From Segatella copri (GTDB lineage: Bacteria; Bacteroidota; Bacteroidia; Bacteroidales; Bacteroidaceae): DNA of 64,000 nt. Of the stretch, positions 40,634 through 48,778 are shown one piece after another (within the stretch, counting starts at the first letter, position 1; every line of letters starts with the position of its first letter). The stretch spans positions 21,279-85,278 of the forward strand of contig NZ_NMPZ01000018.1 in NCBI RefSeq assembly GCF_002224675.1, written 5' to 3'. The notes beneath the pieces were generated by a model. It worked only from the letters and a program-made list of their open reading frames with translations. It was not told the DNA's origin and did not search any database. The translations under genes were made by a program, and so were the position numbers.

Positions 40634-41398
40634 ATGAAACATGAATTATCTGACATAGATCCTCTGAAGATGGATTCTCAGAAATTGGATATGCTCCTCG
40701 ATCTCCTGGAGCATCCCGAAAAGTATTCCGAAACCCAGAAGGATGAACTTCTGGGCGATGAGGAAGTGAACGAACTCTATCTGCAGCTGATAGAGACCCG
40801 ACAGTCTCTGGATTTCACCAAGTCGAAGGAAGAAATGAAACTGCCTTCGATTGATGCAGAATGGGAGAAGTTGAAAGATGAGATGAAGCTGAAAGAAGAA
40901 ATGCAGCAGAAAGAAGAGATGAGTCAGAATGCAGAAACCCAGCAAACCGCCAAGTCGTTTCCTCTCTGGAGCCCGATGAGAAAGGTGGCTGCCGTTGCAG
41001 CCGTCCTTGTCGTCTCCGGCATCACCTTTGCAGCCATTCATCTGGTAACCCGTTCTCATCAGCCATCTGATAAGAACAATACCGAACTCGTGGCATCCCA
41101 TAAGGATTCTATCCAGCAGTTTTCGGTTCCTCAGAAATCCAACATAGAAGAAAAGACAGATTCTGCAAGTCTTGCCCAGCTCCCATTGGTTTACGAAAAC
41201 GCTGAGCTTCAGAATATCCTGACTCCTATTGCCGGGCATTTCCATCTCCAGGTAACTTATCAGAACGAGTCGGCTCGCCATATCCGTCTCTTCCTGCAAC
41301 TGGAGAAGAACATGAGTCTGGATGATATCATCGAACTGATGAATCATTTCGAGAAAGTGAATATTCGTCATGAAGGTCAAACTTTAATCGTGGAATAA
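40634..41398 (+). CDS. Anti-sigma factor with periplasmic STN/DUF4974-like domain, unit C
   Basis: 254 residues. The cytoplasmic part (1-115) has EHPEKYSETQKDELLGDEEV, shared in pattern with unit B, then a charged Lys/Glu/Met coiled stretch (about 79-97). Transmembrane helix at about 117-138 (KVAAVAAVLVVSGITFAAIH). C-terminal STN/DUF4974-like domain at about 182-254 (PLVYENAELQNILTPIAGHF, HIRLFLQLEKNMSLDDIIEL). No FecR domain. The barrel ATG follows its stop after one base, so translation is probably coupled. Confidence 0.88.
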   Translation: MKHELSDIDPLKMDSQKLDMLLDLLEHPEKYSETQKDELLGDEEVNELYLQLIETRQSLDFTKSKEEMKLPSIDAEWEKLKDEMKLKEEMQQKEEMSQNAETQQTAKSFPLWSPMRKVAAVAAVLVVSGITFAAIHLVTRSHQPSDKNNTELVASHKDSIQQFSVPQKSNIEEKTDSASLAQLPLVYENAELQNILTPIAGHFHLQVTYQNESARHIRLFLQLEKNMSLDDIIELMNHFEKVNIRHEGQTLIVE

Positions 41399-41399
41399 G

Positions 41400-43958
41400 A
41401 TGAAAAGATTAAGATATATCATGCTGCTGGCAGGTCTGATGAGCCTTTCTCTTCAGACCATCTATGCCCAACGCATCACCCGCAGCTTCCGCAACACTTC
41501 TATGTCAGAAGCGCTCACCATCCTTGCCAAGAGCACCAAGGATTACCATATCAACTTTATGTATGATGAACTGGAGGATTTCACGGTTACCACGAGTATC
41601 GTGAAGCGAACTGCTCCGGATGCCATCCGCCAGATCATGGGCTTCTATCCGATGAAAATGACGATAGATGGCGAAAACATCTTTGTGGAGTGTACGCAGA
41701 AGACTCCCACCAAGATGATAGGTCGCATAGTGGATGCGCATCGTCGCCCTGTAGATTTCGCCAATGTTGCCCTACTGAATGTTCGTGACTCTTCATTGAT
41801 TAATGGTGGTGTGACGAATGAGAACGGCCAGTTCGTGATTCCCTGCGAGGCGAGAAAGGCGATCGTAAGAGTAAGTTGCGTGGGCTATATTACGACAAGC
41901 AATACATATAATATAGGTAAGATAGGAACTATCGTGTTGCATGAGAATACGATAAACCTTAAAGGCGTGAAGGTAAAAGCTATGCGCCAGAATATAAAGT
42001 TGGGCAAAGAGGGAATGCTTGTGGATATAGAGCACTCAGAGCTAAACAAAATTGGTACTGCAACTGATGTGTTGCGCGAAATGCCTCGCGTTGATGTCAG
42101 TTCGGATGGAACGGTGAATGTGTTTGCCAAAGGTTCACCGCTTATTTATATCAACAACCGACAGGTGAACGATCTCAAAGAGCTTCATCAACTGAAGTCG
42201 GATAATATTAAGAATGTAGAGATAGTAACCGCTCCTGGTGCCAAATACAATGCGGAGATTAAGTCTGTAATTCGTATCAGAACAATTCGCCGTCAAGGCG
42301 AAGGATGGAGTGGCGAGAACTATACTACTACAAAGTTCAACAAGTGGTGGGGTGGTTCGCAATACCTATCGTCAACATATCGCACAGGAAAAGCAGAAGT
42401 GTTTGGCGAACTTTGGGGAACAACGACACCAGGCGGTGAGGATAATGTAGTGTCTACCGAAATCAATGGCACGAAGAATATATTTATAGAACAGACTTCA
42501 CCGATTAAGTATCGCTCAAAGGGAACTGGCGCAAAGGTTGCTTTTGCTTATTCTATAGATGATAGCAATACATTTGGATTGAGCTATGAGAATCAGTATG
42601 GTTCGGGCAATGGAGGAACGACCGACTCTTATCAGAAGATAATGGAAGACGGGGTGCAAACAGCATTCGTAAACGAAGCGACCAATATAAGTGATTGCTT
42701 TAGTCCAGTGCATAATGCTAACGCCTATTATGTGGGTAAGATTGGTAAATTGGGTGTGGATTTCAACGCCACTTATTTCTGGAAAAAGAACGGCAGGACT
42801 ATGTCAATCAAAGAAAGCAGCGCAGATATTGAGAGTCGCGACGTTCATACACGTAACAGACAGCATAGTGACATGGCTGCTGCCAAACTCATTTTGTCTT
42901 ACCCCGTTTGGAAGGGAGCACTAAGTGTAGGCTCCGAATTTATTTCATCCCGTATTCGTGGCGAATATGCCAATGCCGAGCAATATGTAGATGCATCGAA
43001 TACAAAGATTAACGAACAGAGCATAGCCGGCTTTGCTGAGTATGGTTTGAAGTTTGGAGCATTCTCTGCAAATGCAGGTGTAAGATACGAGTATGTAAAG
43101 TCCGATTATTATTATTTCGGGGAATTGCAGACTGAGCCGAGTCGTAGATATTCCGATTGGTTTCCTTCTGCTTCTATGTCATGGAACAGTGGCAAATGGG
43201 CATTGCAACTTGCCTATACCTGCAAGACACGGCGCCCAAGCTATAACAGTCTGCGAGATGAGGTGCAGTATGACAACCGCTATACTTATGAGGGGGGAAA
43301 TCCTTATCTCCGTCCATGTATAACAAATAATGTTGATTTGAATGTGGCGTACGACTGGTTGTCGTTGAATGCTGGCTACAACTATATAGACAAGCCGATG
43401 GTGTGGGTAGCCACACTCTATCAAGGCAAAGACATTGTTTTTCTACGCAATGTCAACTTCAATAATAGTCAGGATGTGTATGTTTCGATAGTGGCTTCGC
43501 CCCGTTTTGGTTGGTATAATCCTATGGCAGAGATAGACTACACACAGTCGTTCTTGTGTACTGACGGTTTTGATGTCAACAAACTGTCAAACAGACCATG
43601 CTTCAACTTCCGTCTAAACAATCGTTTCAACATAACGTCTACACTAAAGGCTTTTCTCAATATGAGATATAAGACGGGTAGGCTTAATGACCTGCAAAAA
43701 ACAAAGTCATTTGCTCGTGTGGACATGAAATTCACAAAGTCGTTCCTCAACGACGCTCTTGTAATAGGCGTTTATGCCAACGACTTGTTCAAGACCGACA
43801 CGGAACAATGGACAATGTATGGCAGCCATACTGTAATGGAAAAAGACTGTTATGGCTATGAGCGTTGTGTAGGTATGAGCTTATCTTATAACTTCAATGC
43901 CACCAAGAGCAAGTATAAGGGTACAGGTGCTGGTAATGCAGAAAAGAGCCGCTTGTAG
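41400..43958 (+). CDS. STN-bearing outer-membrane barrel, unit C
   Basis: 852 residues. Signal peptide at 1-23 (QTIYA before QRITRS). The STN domain (24-103, SMSEALTILAKSTKDYHINF) is of a second type, shared only with unit D. The carboxypeptidase-like domain (about 107-180) is of the common type (RPVDFANVALLNVRDSSLIN), and the stretch after VGY is shared with 35209. Plug at about 190-290 (FAKGSPLIYINNRQVN, VTAPGAKYNAEIKSVIRIRT), then barrel, then tail SKYKGTGAGNAEKSRL. Plug and barrel differ completely from unit D although the sigma, anti-sigma and first 150 residues are almost the same. Confidence 0.9.
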   Translation: MKRLRYIMLLAGLMSLSLQTIYAQRITRSFRNTSMSEALTILAKSTKDYHINFMYDELEDFTVTTSIVKRTAPDAIRQIMGFYPMKMTIDGENIFVECTQKTPTKMIGRIVDAHRRPVDFANVALLNVRDSSLINGGVTNENGQFVIPCEARKAIVRVSCVGYITTSNTYNIGKIGTIVLHENTINLKGVKVKAMRQNIKLGKEGMLVDIEHSELNKIGTATDVLREMPRVDVSSDGTVNVFAKGSPLIYINNRQVNDLKELHQLKSDNIKNVEIVTAPGAKYNAEIKSVIRIRTIRRQGEGWSGENYTTTKFNKWWGGSQYLSSTYRTGKAEVFGELWGTTTPGGEDNVVSTEINGTKNIFIEQTSPIKYRSKGTGAKVAFAYSIDDSNTFGLSYENQYGSGNGGTTDSYQKIMEDGVQTAFVNEATNISDCFSPVHNANAYYVGKIGKLGVDFNATYFWKKNGRTMSIKESSADIESRDVHTRNRQHSDMAAAKLILSYPVWKGALSVGSEFISSRIRGEYANAEQYVDASNTKINEQSIAGFAEYGLKFGAFSANAGVRYEYVKSDYYYFGELQTEPSRRYSDWFPSASMSWNSGKWALQLAYTCKTRRPSYNSLRDEVQYDNRYTYEGGNPYLRPCITNNVDLNVAYDWLSLNAGYNYIDKPMVWVATLYQGKDIVFLRNVNFNNSQDVYVSIVASPRFGWYNPMAEIDYTQSFLCTDGFDVNKLSNRPCFNFRLNNRFNITSTLKAFLNMRYKTGRLNDLQKTKSFARVDMKFTKSFLNDALVIGVYANDLFKTDTEQWTMYGSHTVMEKDCYGYERCVGMSLSYNFNATKSKYKGTGAGNAEKSRL

Positions 43959-44003
43959 TTTTTGTTAGGAAGAAACTCTCTTAATAAACAATGAATATAT
44001 GAC

Positions 44004-44062
44004 AATCGGTCAAGCGAAAGCAAAACCATATTGGTTTGCTCTTTGCTTGACCGATGTTTTTT
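44004..44062 (+). terminator. Repeated GGTCAAGC terminator hairpin, copy 5
   Basis: Same hairpin, followed by GTTTTTTATAA. Its upstream bases (TTAGGAAGAAACTCTCTTAA) match copy 1. Confidence 0.85.
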
Positions 44063-44174
44063 ATAATTCTTCTATCATCTTATTGATTGTTTCTAACATT
44101 CCAGGGAGTTTGTTTTTGACTACATCAAAGACAATAGATTCATCTATGTCAAAATAGTGATGATTAGTTCTTCG
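44061..44174 (-). pseudogene. C-terminal remnant of a HEPN-domain toxin gene (copy 2)
   Basis: Same truncated frame as 34590-34703, ending at TAA 44061-44063. The shared deletion shows that the module was already broken when the block was duplicated. Confidence 0.6.
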
Positions 44175-44468
44175 TCATGCATAGATTCCATCTCTTTTAA
44201 TTTGCTTCAAAAGCATCGGATTCATGTTATTGCGAAGTCGGACAATATCTACAGGCTTACCAAAGAGCTCTTGCAGTTCTTCCTTGATGTGAACCATTGT
44301 AAATAAGTCTGGCTTTTTCATTTCTACACAAACATCAACATCGCTGTCTTCGGTCTGTTCGTTTCTCGCCACAGATCCAAAGATTCCAATCTTTGTAATG
44401 CCATAAGCATCTGCTTTGGTGCTCAGGTATTTGCGAAGTATGGTAATATAATCGTTTGTCGTTTTCAT
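44175..44468 (-). CDS. MNT-type minimal nucleotidyltransferase (copy 2)
   Basis: 97 residues, identical in protein sequence to 34704-34997, although the DNA differs at a few silent positions. That pattern suggests that the protein is still under selection even though its HEPN partner is broken. GSVARN followed by the DxD pair (DSDVDV) is intact. Promoter box on the minus strand at 44488-44495 (TATATTTG). Confidence 0.82.
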   Translation of the reverse strand: MKTTNDYITILRKYLSTKADAYGITKIGIFGSVARNEQTEDSDVDVCVEMKKPDLFTMVHIKEELQELFGKPVDIVRLRNNMNPMLLKQIKRDGIYA

Positions 44469-44579
44469 TATCTTTTCATTTTTGCCACAAATATACGATT
44501 TTATTTTTTATGCTCCAAGTTTTTGCAGGGGTTTCTTGCAATAATAGTTCAAATAACTCGTTTTTAGGGTGTTTTTTAT

Positions 44580-44587
44580 TACCTTTG
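44580..44587 (+). promoter_or_regulatory. -7 promoter box of sigma unit D
   Basis: TACCTTTG, the right end of the duplicated block, then a leader of about 95 bases almost the same as that of unit C (from GTAGAAGATTTCTTCATTTT). Confidence 0.7.
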
Positions 44588-44688
44588 CATCGGTTTTTCC
44601 AAAAAAAGTAGAAGATTTCTTCATTTTAGGGGTAATTGATTTCAGAAAAGCTTGTATATAAGAGTAGAAACAAGAAGAAAATGACGTG

Positions 44689-45177
44689 ATGACAGAAGAA
44701 AATGAACAGCGGATGGAACGGCTGTTCCACGACCATTACGAGCAGATGTATCGCTTCGCCTTTGCCTTGCTCTATGATAATGAGGAGGCGAGGGATGTGG
44801 TGAGCGATGTGTTCTCCAGATTGTGGGATAAACAGCTGGTTCCAGACCGGGCTTACCTGATGCGGAGCGTGAAGAATGCCTGCATCAATCTCATAGCCAG
44901 AAAGAAGAGAGATGAAAGACTGAAACGGTTTCTTCCTCTCTCGGAAGAGAAATTGACGGAGGAAGAACCTTCTCGCCTGGAAGAGCGATGGCAGGCTGCC
45001 GTAGATTGCATCGACCATGACCTGACCGACCAGACTGCTTCCGTCATCCGATTGTGCTATCGGGAAGGAATGTCGTATAAGGATACGGCGGAGGAGCTGG
45101 GCATCAGCGTCTCGGCAGTGAACAAGCATATCGTAAAAGGTTTGCGAACGCTCAGAGAAAAGTTGAAAGGAAAATAG
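44689..45177 (+). CDS. ECF sigma factor, unit D
   Basis: 162 residues, differing from the unit C sigma at two residues (H to Y in FALLYDNEE, L to F in LKRFLPLS), neither in the DNA-binding helix. Same ATGACGTGATG start arrangement (44681-44691). Promoter recognition should be the same as unit C, so the two units are expected to cross-talk unless their anti-sigmas or barrels separate them. Followed after 69 bases by its anti-sigma. Confidence 0.93.
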   Translation: MTEENEQRMERLFHDHYEQMYRFAFALLYDNEEARDVVSDVFSRLWDKQLVPDRAYLMRSVKNACINLIARKKRDERLKRFLPLSEEKLTEEEPSRLEERWQAAVDCIDHDLTDQTASVIRLCYREGMSYKDTAEELGISVSAVNKHIVKGLRTLREKLKGK

Positions 45178-45246
45178 CATAACCATGATTCTATTGTCTG
45201 AAGACGTCCTTACAATGGAACCCTAAAATGAAGAAAGGAAAAGAAA

Positions 45247-46011
45247 ATGAAACATGAATTATCTGATATAGATCCTCAGAAGATGGATTCTCAGAAATGG
45301 GATATGCTCCTCGATCTCCTGGAGCATCCCGAAAAGTACTCCGAAACCCAGAAGGATGAACTTCTGGGCGATGAGGAAGTGAATGAACTCTATCAGCAGT
45401 TGGTAGAGACCCGACAGTCTCTGGATTTCGCCAAGTCGAAGGAAGAAATGAAGATGCCTTCTATTGATGCAGAATGGGAGAAGCTGAAAGATGAGATGAA
45501 GCTGAAAGAAGAAATGCAGCAGAAAGAAGAGATGAGTCAGAATGCAGAAACCCAGCAAACCGCCAAGCAGCTTCCTCTCTGGAGCCCGATGAGAAAGGTG
45601 GCTGCCGTTGCAGCCGTCCTTGTCGTCTCCGGCATCACCTTTGCTGCTATTCATCTGATAACCCGTTCTCATCAGGCATCAGATAACAGCAATACCGAAC
45701 TCGTGGCATCCCATAAGAATTCTATCCAGCAGGTTTCGGCTCCTCAGAAATCCAACATAGAAGAAAAGGCAGATTCTGCAAGTCTTGCCCAGCTCCCATT
45801 GGTTTATGAAAACGCTGAGCTTCAGAATATCCTGACTCCTATTGCCGAGCATTTCCATCTCCAGGTAACTTATCAGAACGAGTCGGCTCGCCACATCCGT
45901 CTCTTCCTGCAACTGGAGAAGAACATGAGTCTGGATGATATCATCGAACTGTTGAATCATTTCGAGAAAGTGAATATTCGTCATGAAGGTCAAACTTTAA
46001 TCGTGGAATAA
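45247..46011 (+). CDS. Anti-sigma factor with periplasmic STN/DUF4974-like domain, unit D
   Basis: 254 residues, the same length and plan as unit C with a limited number of substitutions spread along the protein, including the sigma-binding N-terminus (for example WDMLLDLLEH for LDMLLDLLEH) and the linker after the transmembrane helix (HQASDNSNTELVASH). The helix (about 117-138) and the C-terminal STN-like domain are conserved. It has diverged more than its sigma factor. One base separates its stop from the barrel ATG. Confidence 0.88.
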   Translation: MKHELSDIDPQKMDSQKWDMLLDLLEHPEKYSETQKDELLGDEEVNELYQQLVETRQSLDFAKSKEEMKMPSIDAEWEKLKDEMKLKEEMQQKEEMSQNAETQQTAKQLPLWSPMRKVAAVAAVLVVSGITFAAIHLITRSHQASDNSNTELVASHKNSIQQVSAPQKSNIEEKADSASLAQLPLVYENAELQNILTPIAEHFHLQVTYQNESARHIRLFLQLEKNMSLDDIIELLNHFEKVNIRHEGQTLIVE

Positions 46012-46012
46012 G

Positions 46013-48583
46013 ATGAAAAGATTTAGATATATCATGCTGCTGGCAGGTCTGATGAGCCTTTCTCTTCAGACCATCTATGCCCAACGCATCACCCGCAGCT
46101 TCCGCAACACTTCTATGTCAGAAGCACTCACCATCCTTGCCAAGAGCACCAAGGATTACCATATCAACTTTATGTATGATGAACTGGAAGATTTCACGGT
46201 AACCACAAGTATCGTGAAGCGAACCGCTCCGGATGCCATCCGCCAGATTATGGGCTTCTATCCGATGAAGATGACGATAGATGGCGAAAACATTTTTGTG
46301 GAGTGTACGCAGAAGACTCCCACCAAGATGATAGGTCGCATTGTAGATGCGCATCATCGCCCTGTAGATTTCGCCAATGTAGCCTTGCTGAATGTTCGTG
46401 ATTCTTCATTGATAAATGGCGGTGTGACGAATGAGAATGGCCAGTTTGTGATTCCCTGCGGAGCCAGAAAGGTGATAGTAAGAGTAAGTTGCGTGGGCTA
46501 TCATACCGCTGTTGATACTTATAATACAGGTAAGATTGGTTCAATTACTCTGAAGGAGGCAACGATGAACCTGCAGAAGGTGATTGTGAAGGCGGTTCGC
46601 CCTAAGACAAAACTGACTCGCGAGGGATTCCAGACCCAGGTGCAGGGTACAATACTGAGTGATGCAGGTATGGTTGCCGACTTGTTGAAGCAGGTTCCAA
46701 GAGTGCGTGTGGATAAGGATGGAAACTGTTCGGTGTTCGGAAAAGGCACACCGGAGATTTATGTCAATGGCAGAAAGCTGACCGACAAAAATGAATTGCA
46801 AACCATATCTTCCAAGGATGTGAAGAACGTGACGGTTATCACGACTCCCGGTGCTCAGTATGATGCCCAGGTCAATTCTGTGATTCGTATTACTACGGTC
46901 AAGAAGCAAGGTTATGGATGGAGTGGTAATTTCCAGGCAAAATATGGTTTTGCCATGAAGAATGCCTGGCAAGAGCAGGCTAATCTCAATTACCGTGTGG
47001 GTGGACTGGATGTATTCGGTGGATTGATGTGGTCAGATTCGTATTTCTATGATAAGTTGGGATTGGATGAATATATCAATGGAAATCAGCATCAGATATA
47101 TCAAAAATCAGTAGGGCGCATAGATGCTAGAAATTATGGACCTGATGCCAATCTGGGTTTCAATTATGAATTCAACGAAAATCATACCATCGGTCTGAAA
47201 TATAAGTTTGGTTCTGGCTATACCAAGTATTTTACTGATCAGAATAACTATTCCATCTTTCAGGATGGAGTTCACCAGGGAGATGTGAATTATCTCAACG
47301 ATGAGTCAGATTCCAAGCAGACTCCTATTCATCAGGCTGACTTTTATTATGATGGTAAGATAGGCAAGTGGAGTATAGACCTGAATGCATCAGCGTTGTG
47401 GAGGACGAAAGACCAGATACAGAAAGCCACAGAAACCAGTACTGAGTTGGGCGACCAGATAGTATGTTCAGATAGTCATACCAAAGGAAAGTTGCTTGCC
47501 GGTAAATTGGTTGTCTCTTATCCTTTGACCGACCAGTTGAACATAGACTTTGGTTCGGAATACACAAATTCTGATAGTCATACCAACAACCAGAACGAGG
47601 GTGGTGTGGCTGCATCCAATGATTCCAAAATCAAGGAACAGAACATAGCCGCTTTTGCTGAGGCAGCATGGTCGTTGGGAGATTATTCTCTGAATGCCGG
47701 TGTGAGATATGAGCATGTGAAATCAGACTATTATGCCGAGGGAGTGCTCAACCCGGATATGAGCAGAAAGTATGATAATGTATTTCCTAATGTATCCTTG
47801 GGATATGACAAGGGCAAGTGGCATTCTTCGTTGAGTTTCACGGCAAAGACCTATCGACCAAGTTACTTCCGTCTTTCCGGTTATACCCGATATACGAGTC
47901 GTCATTCCTATGAAAGCGGTAATCCGAACTTGCGACCAACGGATGCCTATCATCTGGAATGGGATGCGCAATATTCCTGGCTGAGTTTCTCTGCAGAATA
48001 TATTTACAACAAGAATGCTTCGGTATATATGATGAAGCCATTCCAGGGCAATAAGGATATAGCCCTGTCATATTACGAGAATGTAGATAAAATTCAGAAC
48101 CTGAAGTTCTATCTTGAGGCTACTCCGGTGATAGGCTTATGGCATCTTGACTATACGGTAGGTCTGGTCAATCAGTTCTTTGATGCCAGCAAATACGTCA
48201 GCGACTATAATGCCAACCGTCCTTCTCTCTATCTGGATTTGGAGAATACCTGGGTATTGCCACATCATTGGAAGGCTCGATTGGAATACGCTTACCAGTC
48301 GCGTAATTATAGCGAATTGGGTGTCAACTATGCATGGAATTCCCTGGATGCGTCTATTTCCAAGTCATTCCTGAACAACCGACTGGTTGTGAGACTGGAA
48401 GCTGAGGATTTGCTTCATGGACAGAACGAGAGTTGGAAATATCATAATTCGTATGCGCACTTCACCAGAACCGGTATAGATAATACCCGCATGTTCTTGG
48501 TCAATGTAACTTATAACTTCAATGCCACCAAGAGTAAGTATAAGGGTACAGGTGCTGGTAATGCAGAAAAGAGCAGATTATAG
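46013..48583 (+). CDS. STN-bearing outer-membrane barrel, unit D
   Basis: 856 residues. Signal peptide and STN almost the same as unit C. After VGY the sequence (YHTAVDTYNTGKIGSITLKE, then ATMNLQKVIVKA) instead follows the orphan barrel 29485. Plug at about 190-295 (VFGKGTPEIYVNGRKLTDKN, ITTPGAQYDAQVNSVIRITT) and barrel have no close match in the window. Tail SKYKGTGAGNAEKSRL, the same as unit C. The conserved ends and foreign middle argue that the ligand-binding part was replaced by recombination within a duplicated unit. Confidence 0.9.
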   Translation: MKRFRYIMLLAGLMSLSLQTIYAQRITRSFRNTSMSEALTILAKSTKDYHINFMYDELEDFTVTTSIVKRTAPDAIRQIMGFYPMKMTIDGENIFVECTQKTPTKMIGRIVDAHHRPVDFANVALLNVRDSSLINGGVTNENGQFVIPCGARKVIVRVSCVGYHTAVDTYNTGKIGSITLKEATMNLQKVIVKAVRPKTKLTREGFQTQVQGTILSDAGMVADLLKQVPRVRVDKDGNCSVFGKGTPEIYVNGRKLTDKNELQTISSKDVKNVTVITTPGAQYDAQVNSVIRITTVKKQGYGWSGNFQAKYGFAMKNAWQEQANLNYRVGGLDVFGGLMWSDSYFYDKLGLDEYINGNQHQIYQKSVGRIDARNYGPDANLGFNYEFNENHTIGLKYKFGSGYTKYFTDQNNYSIFQDGVHQGDVNYLNDESDSKQTPIHQADFYYDGKIGKWSIDLNASALWRTKDQIQKATETSTELGDQIVCSDSHTKGKLLAGKLVVSYPLTDQLNIDFGSEYTNSDSHTNNQNEGGVAASNDSKIKEQNIAAFAEAAWSLGDYSLNAGVRYEHVKSDYYAEGVLNPDMSRKYDNVFPNVSLGYDKGKWHSSLSFTAKTYRPSYFRLSGYTRYTSRHSYESGNPNLRPTDAYHLEWDAQYSWLSFSAEYIYNKNASVYMMKPFQGNKDIALSYYENVDKIQNLKFYLEATPVIGLWHLDYTVGLVNQFFDASKYVSDYNANRPSLYLDLENTWVLPHHWKARLEYAYQSRNYSELGVNYAWNSLDASISKSFLNNRLVVRLEAEDLLHGQNESWKYHNSYAHFTRTGIDNTRMFLVNVTYNFNATKSKYKGTGAGNAEKSRL

Positions 48584-48594
48584 CTATTTTTTAA

Positions 48595-48630
48595 AACACG
48601 GACAAATTGAATTTGTCCGTGTTATTTTTT
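48595..48630 (+). terminator. Rho-independent terminator of unit D
   Basis: AACACGGACAAATT (48595-48608) pairs with AATTTGTCCGTGTT (48610-48623), followed by ATTTTTT. This is unlike the GGTCAAGC family. Confidence 0.85.
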
Positions 48631-48734
48631 CTATGCTTCAGGCTAGGAAGGATGAAGAACTGGATGGAATTGGTAATTTGATGCAGTTATACAAATTTAA
48701 CGGAAGAGATGTAATGGTTTTGGATAATAATGTG

Positions 48735-48742
48735 TACTTTTG
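48735..48742 (+). promoter_or_regulatory. -7 promoter box of the two-barrel operon
   Basis: TACTTTTG, 36 bases upstream of the ATG at 48779. Confidence 0.65.
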
Positions 48743-48778
48743 TGGCTGATAATGATGAAATAAAAACATATTGTAAGA

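Larger units (their letters stand above)
44005..44600. repeat. Duplicated 0.6-kb intergenic block, copy 2
   Basis: Nearly the same as 34534-35129 (hairpin, HEPN remnant, MNT gene, promoter). After the shared promoter, copy 1 continues into the leader motif and an orphan barrel, copy 2 into sigma unit D. Confidence 0.85.

Noticed and set aside
29028..44062. GGTCAAGC hairpins as ends of an insertion sequence or MITE
   Set aside because: No target-site duplication or transposase was seen, and all copies lie directly behind a stop codon, mostly with T-runs, so terminators explain them better.
40029..48583. Units C and D as an assembly artefact
   Set aside because: They differ at many scattered positions, in the sigma/anti-sigma gap, and completely in the barrel core, so they are real duplicates.
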